The translations under genes and the position numbers were made by a program. A model generated the notes under the pieces. It saw nothing but the letters and a program-made list of their open reading frames with translations. It did no database searches and had not been told where the DNA came from. Of a stretch of DNA of 64,000 bases, positions 1 through 13,100 are shown piece after piece. The first letter of the stretch is position 1. Each line of letters starts with the position of its first letter. The DNA is from Clavelina lepadiformis (Eukaryota > Chordata > Ascidiacea > Aplousobranchia > Clavelinidae). Where the stretch lies: positions 24,870,479 through 24,934,478 of the forward strand of contig NC_135243.1 in the NCBI RefSeq assembly GCF_947623445.1, written 5' to 3'.

Positions 1-62
1 CGAAAGTTAAACGTCTTCAAGTCATGTGCAAAGTGTTGCAAATTGTTTTTTTAATTTTGATG

Positions 63-113
63 TCAAATTTCCTTTGTCATGGTTGGATGATTTTGGTACA
101 AATTGCACACGAC
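63..113 (-). pseudogene. TPR-family exon fragment
   Basis: On the minus strand a splice acceptor (CAG) is followed by 16 codons that include NLYQNHPTMTKE and then a stop. This closely matches the start of the second exon of the TPR-like gene at 7457-8936, which reads RLYQHHPTMTRE at the same distance from its acceptor. It is therefore a third member of the cluster, seen only as a short piece at the window edge. It reaches a stop after 16 codons, whereas the intact paralogue reads on for about 100 more. It may be a pseudogene remnant or a short terminal exon of a gene lying mostly outside the window. Confidence 0.5.
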
Positions 114-129
114 CTGAGACAACCTTTTT

Positions 130-1200
130 GTTGTGAAACATGTCGTGCTTGAGCATTACACATTGCCGTTAAAAAGGTAGACCTATCAGAGTGATTTGGG
201 ATTAACAGACTTGGAACATAACAGCACGCTCAGACGATGTCATAAAAAGAGGTTCAAAAAGCAATGGATTCCTTTGTAACGCTTCAATATTCCTGTGAAA
301 AAATTGTAATTATGTATTAAATTAATTGATATACAAAAACGTCACTAATTTATTAGCTTTGAATCATTACCAGATGACTGATGTTAAAATAAAGCATTAT
401 ACCCATAGTGTCCTATTATCTAAACGACCCAATTTGACTGGCATAACTTTAACAGTGACAATCACACATGCGTTCAGAAACCTTTTTATGGTAATATGAT
501 TCATAGCTTACAGTTTAGTTGAATCAGCCAATCAATCAAAAATTCTGTTTATCACAAGTAATGTGTTACAAAAAACCTTTATACTTAATCCATGTATTGC
601 ATATAGTTGTCACATGGTAACTGTAACATTTCCATCCCTCGCCAACCCGAATGGTGTTAACCTTAACCCTAACCACGGTCAGAGGAAAATGTTACCTCCG
701 TGGTCCAGACCCTAAAACTTTGATGTTCCGGCAGGGTTAGCCACCTTTTTCAAGGTAACATTTTCCATAGCCTATCTTTAAGCATAGCTCTCAAAAAAGC
801 TATAAATCACAACCCTACAGGGGTGCCAGCCAGAAAGACCGTAACCTACCTCTAACGATCCTAATCCTGGCTATTTTCCAGTTCCCACCATCCAAATAGT
901 CCTAACCCTCATTCGGGAACCCTTTTCCTAGGCCTACTGTCAATTATTGTGTCTTAGGGTCTTCATACCAGTACTGAAGAAGGCGAAACTTCTGGCTGTT
1001 TTCGTTTGCTTTCCTCATCTACGTAGTACGTGCCACTATTTTTTATACCCTGCTGAGTGTTTGCACTTTGCGGTATGATAATGCACAAATGGAAGTGGTG
1101 GCGGACGAGGAGCATATGACCCAGAAAGAGCATATGAAAAGGGACCGGTTCTTTGCATGTTATTTGAGTAAGATCTAGCATTAATTATATGTTGCTATGG
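130..1200. other. intergenic, no gene seen
   Basis: AT-rich sequence without a supportable exon. A stretch of CCTTAACCCTAACC-like text lies near 655-675, and a 13-base inverted pair (GGAAAATGTTACC near 684, GGTAACATTTTCC near 754) suggests an old palindromic repeat. Confidence 0.5.
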
Positions 1201-1570
1201 TTGGAACAGGGTTGGTTAATGATGCAGGGCCTGGTTATATTGAAACTCCGCAGGAGGAAATGAGAACGTTTGTGCAAGGGTTTAGACCAAGGTTTGGACG
1301 TTTTCGACCAAATGGCAATAAAATACACAGCCCATGCAGTAAGTAGACGATTCCTTACAAATGTGTGCAACGTCATAAAAGATCGACTTGCTGTAGCTAT
1401 GTTAGTTTTTCTTTCAACTGAACAAGAAAAATACATCCTAAATTCATTACGGATGTATTTAGTTTTGAAATTTTCACTAAAATTAATCTAAAAGTACATT
1501 TTTAGGATGGTGTCGTTTTCGACACCACCGGCTGTTGGAGGTAAACTTGTTTTCCGGCCGATCTAGTGTT

Positions 1571-3909
1571 AATGGGCCACGATGGAGGGGAACACGAAGA
1601 ACGAGTAACCCAAGATAAAGTATCACTTGTGCAAAATATAATAAAAGATTGTGATTTCAAAACGTTGGAGTCCATTAACCTGGACACGTATAAAGAGAAA
1701 CATGTGCAGGTTAGGACGTTATGTTAATTTTGATTAGTTACATACAATATTCTTTGGATATACTACAGATAGAATCTACTATGTAATACACCAATAGAAT
1801 GTATATATACAAAATGTTGGCAAATTTAGTTGTATTTAAAAATAAAAGGAGACCATCTTGCTGTATTTTGGAAATTAGAAAAGGAAAATAAGACTCCGTC
1901 AACATTCATATCGCACTCAAATGCGATGACGAGCTTCCTTAACTTTTCATTAATGAAGAAGCTGCCATTGTCATTCAACGTATTGCAGGATTAGAAAATT
2001 TGATATGGCGTCTCCATGTAGAAAAAAGTTGTTGTCATTGATGATAGTTCAAGTCGACGACAGTGACTTGGACATGGATTTCCAACCTGTAACATTCAGC
2101 TTGTCGTCCAATGACGACATGGAAACCATCGTCAACCCCTCGTATGCAAGGGTTTACGTAAGAGTTTTCACTTTTTCTTTCACTCTGTTCTTGACACAAA
2201 TTCATAAAGATTTTTTCCTTAAACTGTCTGCCAGTTAGCAGAAGAAAAAGGTGAAAAGTTTTTTTTGCAGATCAGTTTAAGAAGGCCATAATTACGCGGT
2301 AAAGACAAAAGACCTACAACGGTCTAATTTACGCCAAACCACAATAGAGAGTTTGGGCGAGGTTGGACAGGAGTTGAGTTCTGCTTATAGGTAAACCCCT
2401 TAACGTAAGCATTCAGGTTGTTTGTTTTTATGTATACGGACGGAATTTGAGTTAAATTCTTATTTTAATTGACAATATTTACATTTTTCGGTAAGTATTT
2501 CTATGTCTGCTGTTTTAGGAACCTCAGCGACTGTACGGCCGAAGCCGTAGCAGCGAGAGAAATTGTTGCAAAAGTGATGCTGGAAAGAGTCGACAGTAGT
2601 CTGTGAGTAACATGACTGAACTTATGCGGGGTTTTACAAATAACCACGTTGGAAGGGAAAAGAAAACGTAAGAAGAGATGGAAGAGGGAGCAATGGATGA
2701 AGGGCTGGATGGAGAACAAGACGAGGTGAGTACTGCAGGTATGGTCTTACTTCAAGCTGACCTGAAAAAAATTGATTCCTAGTTTTTGTGATTTTTATGT
2801 TTTTCAAGTATCTGCGAAAAAACGGTCCTGAACGTTGGCAGGCATTGCCTCAAGGTTCACGGAATTCCTTACCATGAATTGAACCGCGACGGTAAAAAAC
2901 AGTGCCCATTATGCGGTTCCTTGGTTTAGCATCTGGTAAAACACCTGAAAGGGGTAAAACATAAGTTAGTTGGAGAACGGGTGACGGAACTCGTGAGGTG
3001 GCTTGATGGCCGTCGAAAGGAATATACGGCAAAGGTAATTGCTTGTGTAGATAATTATGTAGCCATGTTTTAAGAGAAGAAATGCTTCAGAACATGCTGC
3101 GCATTTAGTTGTGTGCGTATTATTATAACAATTATTGTCTCAACAGTCACCCGATCCAAGCATCCCAGGGTTTACTTGGACTGAATGCCTCCAAAGTTTC
3201 TCCGCGTATCTTCAAAGCATTGACGGTGGAGGGAAACGAAAAGATGACGCGGAGAAACAAATGGCAATTGTGGAAAGAATAGTTGCACACCTCGACACGT
3301 TCAATTTAGACATATACCAGGCGAAACACATCAAAGTAAGTATTTGGTAAAGTATAAAGTAAGTGGTTTGTTGCATTTACTACATACGACATTTGTAGTT
3401 ACTGGAAGAAAGAAAGTGCCAGACGTCCACGTTTATTGCTCATAACGCGGCGGTAGTTGCATTTCTGAAGTTTGTGACGCTGAAACATCCCTAAGCATGC
3501 AACTTAGATTTTCAGGCTTCACTACTTCGAGTGAAGCAGTGGAATGAGTTTTACCGGCGAAGCATCCAGCAGCAGTACGTTTTTAGTATTTTTAAGGTTT
3601 CATTCAAATTTTGATGTTGCCAAAATTGTTTGTAGACGGCACGAAATAAAAGAACGCGACCGCAGGAATGCGGAACGCACGGAAGAAGTAAACCGAGTGC
3701 TGGAGTCGCGCTATACGTTAAAGTGCTTAAAGGACTTGCAAAGTAAATGGTAAGAAGCAAAACCTTATGATGTTTGCTGTTTACAATAAAGCGTTTTCCA
3801 TCATCTACAGTCATGGATGAAAGTCCAGGAACCGAACGCATGCGGGGATATGGCGAACTGTTGTTCACCATATTAACGTATGAAAATGCACAGCGGCCTA
3901 GTGCAGTAA
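1571..3909 (+). pseudogene. decayed tyrosine-recombinase-like spliced gene
   Basis: A run of exon-like segments with splice-like borders on the plus strand. The best ones are near 1571-1710, 2040-2150, 2520-2602, 2815-2960, 3147-3333, 3397-3480, 3517-3580, 3637-3750 and 3811-3906. In order they show acidic and helical text, a C2H2-like motif (CPLCG, then HLVKHLKGVKH) near 2903-2965, an all-helical segment like the core-binding (SAM-like) domain of tyrosine recombinases (SFSAYLQSIDGG to IAHNAAVVAFLKF), and GYGELLFTILTYENAQRPSA. The last resembles the start of the catalytic part in invertebrate recombinase-like proteins. An in-frame stop splits the zinc motif and another follows the helical segment, so I call it a pseudogene or Crypton-type relic. 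No R-H-R-Y catalytic set could be completed. The family assignment is inference. Confidence 0.35.
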
Positions 3910-4639
3910 GGGTACAGAGTACAAATACTTTTCCGTGTTCTTGGTCCTATCTTGGTTCGGGTCACATTAAAGATGACGCTCGGTGACGACGATTGTTGGG
4001 ATCGTTTCGACGATTTTCACATCCATTGGGCACTGGACGTCCCTATCATAATATCGATCGCTGTAAGCTTGATGGTAGAATGCTGTTTATAGGCGTATTC
4101 CACATATGAATGTAACTGTTAGTGCAGATATGCTGGGAATGCATTACATCGTTTTCCTGGCGATCAACAACGAGACAGTGGCCAGTGACAGCGCCACCCT
4201 TCGAGTGAAAGTGGCATTTGAGATGATTTTCACTTCATTCCAGGTACAAGCTGCGAGGTCTGAGATAGAGATGTCTCTAAGACTTTGATTGACGGCTAAA
4301 AACTATTTTTCCTGCCGTTGATAACTTATTAATTATTTCATGAATTGTCCATCGCTACCAGATGCCGAATAATCTACCAAGTTGTCACTTCTCCGTCATT
4401 TCATTGATTGTTTTTTCAGGGCTGTCTGATCTCGATCCTTTACTGCTTCCTCAGCGGGGAAGTCCAGGGAGAGATCATCAAGGTCTGGAGCACATGGAGG
4501 AGGAGGAAAGGAGTCCCAGCTGCAGGTTCAAGAAATTGTTCGTTGTTTTACAGCAACGGCGTCCAGCTGACGTCAATCGCGAGCTCTCATACCGCCTGTG
4601 ACGAAAGCAGCTCGAGCAACTTGAACGCGTCGCACGATT

Positions 4640-5277
4640 AAAATCTGCTGCGGAAAGAACCAACCACAGACCGTCATCAATAAAAAGTGTGACGTTTAAC
4701 TTCAGTGGCTTGAAGTTCATCTGAATTTTCTACGTTGACTTCTAATAAATTATTAAATTTTAAATTAATTCTCTTTTGTGTACATCAGGAACGTTTTATT
4801 ATTCTACAACGATCTGTTTCTTTGTTCGTGCATTGACTGTATTTTATTTCTTTGCTTGAGTCCTGTATCTAATAAACGCGTGTCTTGCGTCATTATTTGT
4901 GAAATGCGTCCAAAAATTAATTCGATGAATTTTGTTGGAATAATTACGACAATCAATCAATCATTTTATTTTTCGCCAAAAGCGCGGTGGGAAAACAAAC
5001 CACTTAACCCTAAGAAATGAGATCAACATAAGCTTTGTTCAATATTCAGTGACGTCACATCGATATATTTCTGCCTCGTCTATCAATACCTTGTTGCCGG
5101 GTCAAATCAGACTGTTTTGAAGAAAACAGGCGTAAAGGAGTAATTACATCACAATATTGTTCATCAGGACATTACAATACTTTCCAAAGGAAAGCCACGT
5201 AAAAACGTTTCTAGTTACCCTCACAAAATTCTCGCTTCAACGATGACAATCCGCATAATCACCACACAACGACCAAT
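4640..5277. other. intergenic, no gene seen
   Basis: AT-rich sequence containing AATAAA-like motifs near 4680 and 4868. Nothing else is supportable. Confidence 0.4.
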
Positions 5278-5285
5278 ATCTAAGA

Positions 5286-6109
5286 CAGTGGTTATTAACC
5301 TTTTTTCCCCCAGCCCCCATTATAAGAGTTTTCCATAGTCTGCTGCCCACCATAATGATAGGGCTGTGTTAAAAATGATGAATCAACAAACTATACTTAT
5401 AACTCAACACAATTGCAGATTATATCTCAATTACATAGTACAAATCTACAAAATATATCTAACCCTAAACTAGCCGAAGCTGAAGTTTAGCTGACTGACT
5501 GACTACGTTTTAAAAGCGAATGGATTTAGCCTTAGACCAGACAATGCACCTTATGACGTAACTAGAAAGATTGGCTAGTAGGCCTATACCAGAGGTGGGC
5601 AAATGTATTCAATGGAAGAGCCATTGGCAGAAAATACAAGCATCATTTTGCTGGCCTTGGATGTCATCGTTTTCGTTTTGCAGTGTATTTAAGTAGACTG
5701 AACTGAGCTAAAGCTCACTGTCTTAGCAATGAAATTGCGTTGGCTTGCTGTTAACTATCTCTTCGGATTCTATGTCTACTGTTACGTCATAAACGAAATG
5801 CTGGCCTAAATAAAAAAGGCAAAAGAGAGAAACGTTCATAAACTGTACTCTTGGTAGCCTTTGCAATTTTTTTGGAATTTTACGATTCGACTAGAAGAGC
5901 CACAAAAAACATGCCGGTGAGCCGCAGTTTGACCACCACTGGCCTATACAAAGCAAGAGTATACATTGATCTTGATCTAGCAGAACTACTAAAGCAAATT
6001 TGCAGTGAGGTGAATATCGTTACACCTTCTGAATATAACGCCCCCTATAGCGCCCCCTGAGTATTTCCGCCCCGCTAAAAATCAAAACCGCCCAGGTTAA
6101 GAACCACTG
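5286..6109. mobile_element. hAT-type MITE (outer, host of a nested copy)
   Basis: The ends are inverted: CAGTGGTTATTAACC at the left and GGTTAAGAACCACTG at the right. An exact 8-bp target duplication, ATCTAAGA, lies at 5278-5285 and 6110-6117. Eight-base duplications and CAGNGG-type ends are typical of hAT elements. It has no transposase frame and is interrupted by a second element at 5590-5941. Without that insert it would be about 460 bp. Confidence 0.85.
5590..5941. mobile_element. hAT-type MITE nested in another MITE
   Basis: Begins CAGAGGTGGGCAAA and ends TTTGACCACCACTG as an imperfect inverted pair. The 8-bp duplication GCCTATAC flanks it exactly (5582-5589 and 5942-5949). It lies wholly inside the element at 5286-6109, so it is the younger insertion. 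No transposase is encoded. A lone copy of a very similar end (CTGCGGTTTGACCCACCGCT) occurs near 32917, upstream of the xylosyltransferase gene. Confidence 0.85.
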
Positions 6110-6405
6110 ATCTAAGACATGCGACCTTGAACGAAAACAAACTTAAGATCACGTGAGTGGCAAGCAGTCATGCGTATCATGCCCGCGAATATCACTGCGT
6201 AGTATTTATATAAGATTTTCCTCGTCCGGATAAAGCATTGTGAATAATAAATCAGACAAACGCATTAAGTTATTACATTGTGACTCTAATAAACACCATT
6301 GTTTGTTCATAGTAAAGTTTTCCTAAATGAGCCTGTTGGCGCTGAGTCACGGGAGCCAGAGAACAAAGATAAAAGAGCTGCGGGTTGCCGACCTATGCTC
6401 TAGGT

Positions 6406-6921
6406 CAGGGATGGCGAACCTTTTTTAGTTCATGGGTCACAAAAGAGACCTTAATCCTTGAAAAAGCAAAAGTGGGTCATACAAAGTAGGCCTACAAAGA
6501 GACCAACTCAACAGAATATAAAAACTTAGGCCTACTTGCAGGCATTAAATGTTTAAAGCTAACCAGACCACACTAATCCTGAACAGCCAAGAGGCATGCA
6601 GTCACTAAAGGGTAGAAAAATGTAACATGATTTGCTAACAATCAAGAGCACAATAGCTTTATTACGTTATAAGCACCCAGTAACTTGCCGTGATACTGAT
6701 AACGCACTACTACGGCTTCAGTTGTGTCAGACTGCTATATGGCAATTCGGTACGGTACTAGATTAAAATAGGTTGGGGCCTTATTACAAATATTTAGTGA
6801 AACATTTATTCTTTGCTTAAATATTTGTTTAAATTTCATTATTTAAAAAAAGACAAGTGGGTCACTGAAAATCTGTGATGGGTCACTTCGTGACCCGCGG
6901 GTCAGTGGTTCGCCATCCCTG
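6406..6921. mobile_element. hAT-type MITE
   Basis: Perfect inverted ends CAGGGATGGCGAACC and GGTTCGCCATCCCTG, each followed inwards by a related GGGTCAC motif. It is flanked by an exact 8-bp duplication, CTCTAGGT (6398-6405 and 6922-6929). About 516 bp with no coding frame. This is the clearest element of its type in the window and looks fairly young. Confidence 0.9.
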
Positions 6922-6929
6922 CTCTAGGT

Positions 6930-7456
6930 CTAGGCTATGTAAACAATACGATTCTGTGAATAATTGTGACGTCATACGTAAGTGCGAAATCATGAAATGA
7001 ACACGTGGAAGCGTCGATAACCGGCTCTCTAGCGATGAGGAATCATCGAGGGTTTAAGTCGTTCAAAAACTTCCTCAGTCCAAGGATAAAAACTGTGTCT
7101 TGTCTTCATGTTTATTTAATGACGTAACAATCAATGACCGAGCTGATTAGGTCAACCATTCGCAAAAAGAAAATCCAAACAACGATGACGTATAATGATG
7201 TCATAGAAATTAACACGGGAATATTTCTAATATCAGCAATGTAAAATGACGTCATAATAAAAACAAATATTTAGGAGATGAATCATAAAAATAAAAAGCC
7301 AACTGATGATATAATTAATGACGACATAAAAGAATTAAGTAAATATAATTGGTACAAACATTTTAACAACGATTAGACAAATATTACGTCATCAACAAGA
7401 AAACTGCATCATATGACGTAATTACTAAAGAGATAGCAAATAAAAATAACCGAACA
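6930..7456. other. intergenic and 3' region of the TPR gene
   Basis: AT-rich, with several ACGTCA/TGACGTCA words. On the minus strand an AATAAA (plus-strand 7111-7116) lies about 340 bases past the stop of the TPR-like gene and could be its polyadenylation signal. Confidence 0.4.
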
Positions 7457-8936
7457 CTACGAATTGAATACGTCATAAAGACCACAGTCCAAAGAATTTA
7501 TTTCGCTCAAACATTGACGAGCTTCGTTTATTCGATCTTTTTGTCCAGAATATTTTTCTAGTAATTTGATCGCTTTGGAAAGAGCAGAATTGGCTGAATC
7601 AAAGTTTTTCAAATTAAAGTTGGAAACACCGATGCAATAATACATCTCGCCTTTGAAATCGTCTCGAAGGTTTTGTTGTTGGCCGAGGTCCAACGGTAAG
7701 ATATCCAGCGCCTGATTGGCCAGTTGCAGGGCTTTGTCATAATCATTGACCTTCAGGTAACAATGGCTGGTGTGGTTCAATGTTAGACTTAACCATTTGT
7801 CCTTGATTTGTTGGTCGATGTTTTTAGATCGTTTTATCTTTTCAATGATCTCCTCACACAGCGGAATGAATCCGCCTGCAATGGTGGCAAGATGAGATGG
7901 AGAGGAAGATGTGAGCTTGTTGGCCTGCTCTGACATAAATAATGCCAAATCTCGAATGTTAAAAAGTCTCAAGTTTGCATCGGGAATCACTCAAATTCAC
8001 TCAACTTCATCCCACAACTTATCAATGACATCGCTGATTCTTCATCATTCTTTGAAAATAAATGTCCGGCTGTTTGTCTGAGTCTGATACATAAGTCATT
8101 GCGTTGATCAGCTGGTGGTGATATGTTCGTTGCCATGGTGACGAGTTCATTGCAGATGGATTTGACGTCACCATCCAGATTGAGAAGAATCATCAATCGT
8201 AAGCTTGATAACATGTTCCAGAAGCGGGGAAGTCCGGTCAGGTGCTTTTGTTGTTGAAGGGAGCTATAAACGTCACTTCCTTTCTCCCTCGTCATGGTTG
8301 GATGGTGTTGGTACAAACGGCACAAATCTAAGAAACAAAATAATTAGAGTCGCAAATGTTAAAAATTGACATTGATTAAAGTGAATTATATCGTAGCTAG
8401 GTCGATTGCGTTCAAACGCATATTTGCTCAAACAACTTATAGTAACGTCATAATAATATAATATTAGGTAACAGTTGAAGTTATTACACAGATAAAATCC
8501 ATGTATATATAAGAACTATAAAACAACTTAACAATAAGAACAGACACGGTGCCTTCCATCTTCCATGACCAATATCTTGCCAAGTGCAATAAAAGATGGC
8601 CACGAAGAATCTAACACGAACCCAAGTATCACGAATATCGGCCATGTCTGTTATTCTCCACGAACCCGAACCTTGCTGCAGATTCGGGTCGAATTCTTTA
8701 TTTTGCGTGAAGTGAGAAACCAAAACCAAAACTTATTGTTATTGTAAAAATTTGATGATTGCTTTTGCAAGAAACGCGTTCAACATCGAAACATTGCAGA
8801 CGAGTTGAACCTATTGCCCAGTAAACTTACCACGGCTGCCATCAGACATAATAATCAAATATAAGGCACCACTGGTGAATACAGACAGAGCTTGATTGTT
8901 TGCCGACGTTTCATTCACCCGTTCGGTCAACTTCAT
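7457..8936 (-). CDS. TPR-like helical-repeat protein with an apparent frameshift
   Basis: Modelled as exon 1 at 8831-8936 (35 codons from an ATG, MKLTERVNETSANNQ) spliced in phase to an exon ending at 8327, which runs to 7457. The protein is all-helical with TPR-like pairs, best seen in YLKVNDYDKALQLANQAL and NFNLKNFDSANSALSKAI. That suggests a scaffold or protein-binding role; I cannot name the partner. The second exon is read in two frames that overlap by four bases at 7987-7990. The upstream frame stops after GMKLSEFE and the downstream one continues with IPDANLRLFNIRDLALF, keeping the repeat pattern. This fits a small indel: pseudogenisation, an allelic variant or a sequence error. A paralogous repeat region lies upstream on the same strand (10190-11175), with an intron close to the same point. 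Confidence 0.6.
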
Positions 8937-10189
8937 CAGGACGACGGGAAAGGAATTTAAATTTAGCGAAGATACATAGAACTACGATTGCTAGGTTACA
9001 ACTTGCTGCATTACTCAGGAACATTTATGATGTCATCAATGTGACGTCATCTATAATTATGTAAACATGATGTTCGTGATATCGCGTGCTTGTAGAGTTG
9101 TGCGGGGACTTGCAATCGCGAGATTAAGCGAAGGTGGCGACGTAATAAAGCAGGATTTTCCGAAGAATAAAACATGATATACACAGGTGGGTGCATGGGC
9201 GTCATGATTCAATCATAACCAGCAATGTTATTGTTGATATGTTCAAGTTATTGATTGTTTGGAGATCTGGCGCAAAAGTCGTTTCTGTTGTTACTCGATC
9301 AACCCGGACGTGACGTTTGCCAGGTTTTGGGAAATCCCCACAGTTTATTAAACAAACTAAAAACTTCGCGTTCTTCACGCCCAGTGTAACCCGGTTATAG
9401 ATGGTTATGATCGAGAGATCCCAACCTGTGGTGCGATGTGGAGGTTACGTCACAATGCAAACAGCCATTTAACTAGTTTTATCAGGCTCAATCTTCAAAG
9501 CTTTCGGCGTTTTTTATTCCAATTTTTACTCAGGTCTGTGTCACGTATTGGTATATTCTAGCTTGTTACGTCACAATGAGGTTTATCACATCATCCATAT
9601 TTAACCACAAGTGAACTGCTTATATCGTTTTATCAAGTAATTAACTAATTATCCAGTACATAGTTTGTTAATTAGTTTTTAATTATTTTGATTTAGCGGC
9701 CTGCTTGCAAAAGCTGGGGAAACTCCGAATAACCAAAAAGTACAAGTAGACCACAGTGCAGTACTTGGTGACGTCATAATTACGTTAGTCGCACCAACCA
9801 TATTTGACCGTAAGTGACCCTCCTTGATCATTGTAATTCCAACTTTAATGTGCCAGGCGTAGCACAGAATAGAATTCAAAAACATCTGCTGGTTTTATAG
9901 CGCACTCACGTCTACTACGTAACAATAACATCGATTGTTTCAAACACGATTATTCGTGTCGCGTTTCTCAGACTTTACCAATTTTTGGGTGCGGCCGTCA
10001 CTCATTATCATGGTCATGTGATCAGCATTTAAAAATTTCGAGTCCAAACACAGAAGATAGCTGTGGTCATAATTGCTTATTATGACGTAATTAAATTAAA
10101 AATGGCGAAACAAATCGTTGATGACATCATCATCCTTGACGTAAATTGTTACAACAGCGTCCAAGTTCAAACATAGACAACAAATAGTT
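8937..10189. other. intergenic between two paralogues
   Basis: About 1.25 kb between the start of the 7.5-8.9 kb gene and the stop of its upstream paralogue. It is rich in TGACGTCA/TTACGTCA words (for example near 9042 and 9769). I found no convincing exon. The upstream promoter or further 5' exons of the downstream gene could lie here. Confidence 0.4.
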
Positions 10190-13100
10190 TTATTTCTTAC
10201 TATTAATTGTGCAGTGAATATTTTCCATGTTCGATTGCTCGCTCACATCTTCCACTTCCTGATTTGCGTGAAATGCTTTGATGTAGAACGCCTCAGCTTC
10301 CACAGGTTGGTTGTTGCAGTAATAATAAACACCTAAACAATTATAAATCAATGATTACGATGAAATATTTCAAAATTAAAAAACTTGATTGTCAATCATA
10401 ATTAACAATGACGTCATAATCACAAATTTATAAACCAACAATGAATTAATTGTTATTTTAAAACATAAATTGCTATTTGGTCACGACTTTATAAATTAAC
10501 ATACGAACCTATATTATTGCAGCATCCTGAGTACAACCACATCTTCCTACATCCATCACCGAATGTGGATTCCAATGTGGCGATGGCCGGTTGGAGAACT
10601 TCGATTGCGCGCGAGTATTCATCAAGAAATCTATGGCACTCTGCGATGGTCAACCAACAATGAGCTTTCGATGTTGCCGCCAACTTTTCATCATCGATTT
10701 TCACTGATTGGATGGATTGAACGAAGTCAGTCATGCGTGAAATCACATGACGATATGTGGTTCGTTGCAGATTTTCGTTGTATCGCGATATAAAATCCAA
10801 ACATTCAAATGCGCATCTCTCCATCCGTTTCACTTTCTCAGTAGGACCATCAATCTGTTTGTGAAGATCACCTGCGCACAATACAAGTTTGAGTAATCTT
10901 ACTTGAGTTTGTTGAGTGCTTAAGAATGTTTAACGTTTGAGTAAGATCACCTGCAAGCAACAGAAGTGTCAATATTGTCGGTGAATATTTCTTACACATC
11001 AGAGTCGACATGAGATCGACGATTTTATTTCCGGGTTTGATCGCGTCATCTCCGGTTACAAAAGTTGTCCTCATTACAGAAATCAGGTCGTTACAAATCC
11101 TTAACGCTTCGTCAATTTTGTGATTTGAAACTAAGTCACTTATAGATGAGATATTTTTTTTCAAAATTTCCAGCCCTGTTAAAAGCATATGTTAAAAGTT
11201 CCGGTAAATACAATAAATGAATGTATATAATAAATGATGGTCCTATGTCGCTGTAACCAAGAGATAATTGAAAACGGCCAAAGCAAAAAAGTAAAAAAGA
11301 AGAATATGAAGAATATGAAGAATAAAGTCGGTAAGTCTTCTTTGTGACATCACACATGAAGAAAGATGTACACAAAGGAAGGGAAAGTGGTTTTATGATA
11401 TCTATGTATTAATCAGTATACAGTAAAATGAAAAGCAAGATATGGAATGACTCCCTGGTAATCTTTTGTCTTTTCTCCGCACAAACTTTCGCAATCATCA
11501 GTTTGCTTCTTCAGCTGTACTAAGAGATGACGTCATTGCGAAAGCTTGTGCAGAAAAATTAAAATTCAACCATAGAGTGACATCCTGTATTCTGCTTTTT
11601 ATTTGTCAGTCCGGGACACACCAACTTTACTTATCGAACATCTTACCGGCAGGTACAGCTTGGCTGAACATCGCAGCATTCCCAGTATAATGTGGGGAAT
11701 CCCCTGTTTAAAGAAATGATGATTTATTAAACACGACACGCTTTCAAAGTGCCGGTTGCACATGTTGGACACCTCATGCATTGCACATAAATGTGACATT
11801 AAACAGACATCTATGCTGATACCTGGATTGAGCAACAAAGACATCAAATCATCTTCCTCGTCAGTTTGTTCTTGTGAAGTAGATTGCAGCTGAAAATAAG
11901 TATTTGTGAGAAGAGTTGTGAAAAAATTTGACTTTAACAATCTAAGTAATTTAAAGAAACAATATATCAAGTGACCTGGTTATTGCGATTTGAAGATGGC
12001 GATATTACACCACCAGATTGTCTGAAACATATTTTGAGATAAAATATGTGATAATTTGGTTTTTGCACTTTAACAAAAAGCTTTAAAAACAACAAAGAAT
12101 TTTAACCGAGTGGATTCGTGAAAGTAATTACTGCAATCAGTAAATTACTTTTCTTACCCAATGACTTGTCTGTTGTTAGTGGTTGGATTGATTGTTTCAA
12201 CACCAGGGTAGTTGTACATATGATCTGAATGCATAGCAATGATCACATAATGTAGAGTATGATGCAATAAAGCAGGCGTCACCAAACTTTATTTACAAAG
12301 GGTCAGATAATTCAAAGTAGTGACAATCTCGGGCCGGATTCTCACTTTGTTTAATAGCATTCAATAAGTTCAATTGTGATTCAGTGAGGCGGACCGGACC
12401 AATTAAACTTGCCGGGCGGATCTGACCCGCGGGCCGTAGTTTGGTGACCCCTTGCAGTAATGTAATAGAAACAATGTGGACGTGATGATGACATAATTAG
12501 CCAGATGGAAGCAACCTTGGCAAAATTAAATATCTCACCACATTGCATGGGTTGGGTGGGTTCTGAAGCTCTCACAGCATTTTGAGCAGAGGCAGAATCC
12601 TGAATGTGACCAACTGTGTAAAAAGATGACAATAAACATCACATAAACATTGTAAATGTGAATTTTAAAGCTTAAAGTAACATACAAAGTAGCATGCTGA
12701 AGCTCAAGTGCACGCATTATTGAACACATCCAACCATATCCAGCACAAGACCATGATCAACTATTGCTCAGTTGTATATAGCAGTGCGTGACCTTAACTG
12801 TCTCACCTTCAAACATGGGTTGAATGAACCCTACACCACCCACAGAATGTTGTTGAAGAACATCACCTCGAGTATAACCTGGTTGTGAGTATGGATCTGC
12901 AGCTGCTGTTTGCATGGCAGTGGTTTGAAACACTGTAGGAGGTGGACCATTGAAAGCAATTCCGACGTTTTCTGAAGTCGAATTAAAAGTTGACATTGTT
13001 GTCGGAGTCACTTGAAGGTTGTCATCAACCTGGAACCCAGGTTTCGGTTCATTTCCATGGACCTCTCTCCCATCTGCACGTTCTGGCTCTGCACTGTAAA

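Noticed and set aside
650-680. CCTTAACCCTAACC text resembling telomere repeats
   Set aside because: Only one or two units, inside an ordinary AT-rich gap.
12535-12729. Minus-strand frame overlapping the second FLYWCH-gene exon
   Set aside because: It shares the exon at 12539-12613 in another frame; the phase with neighbouring exons supports the chosen reading.
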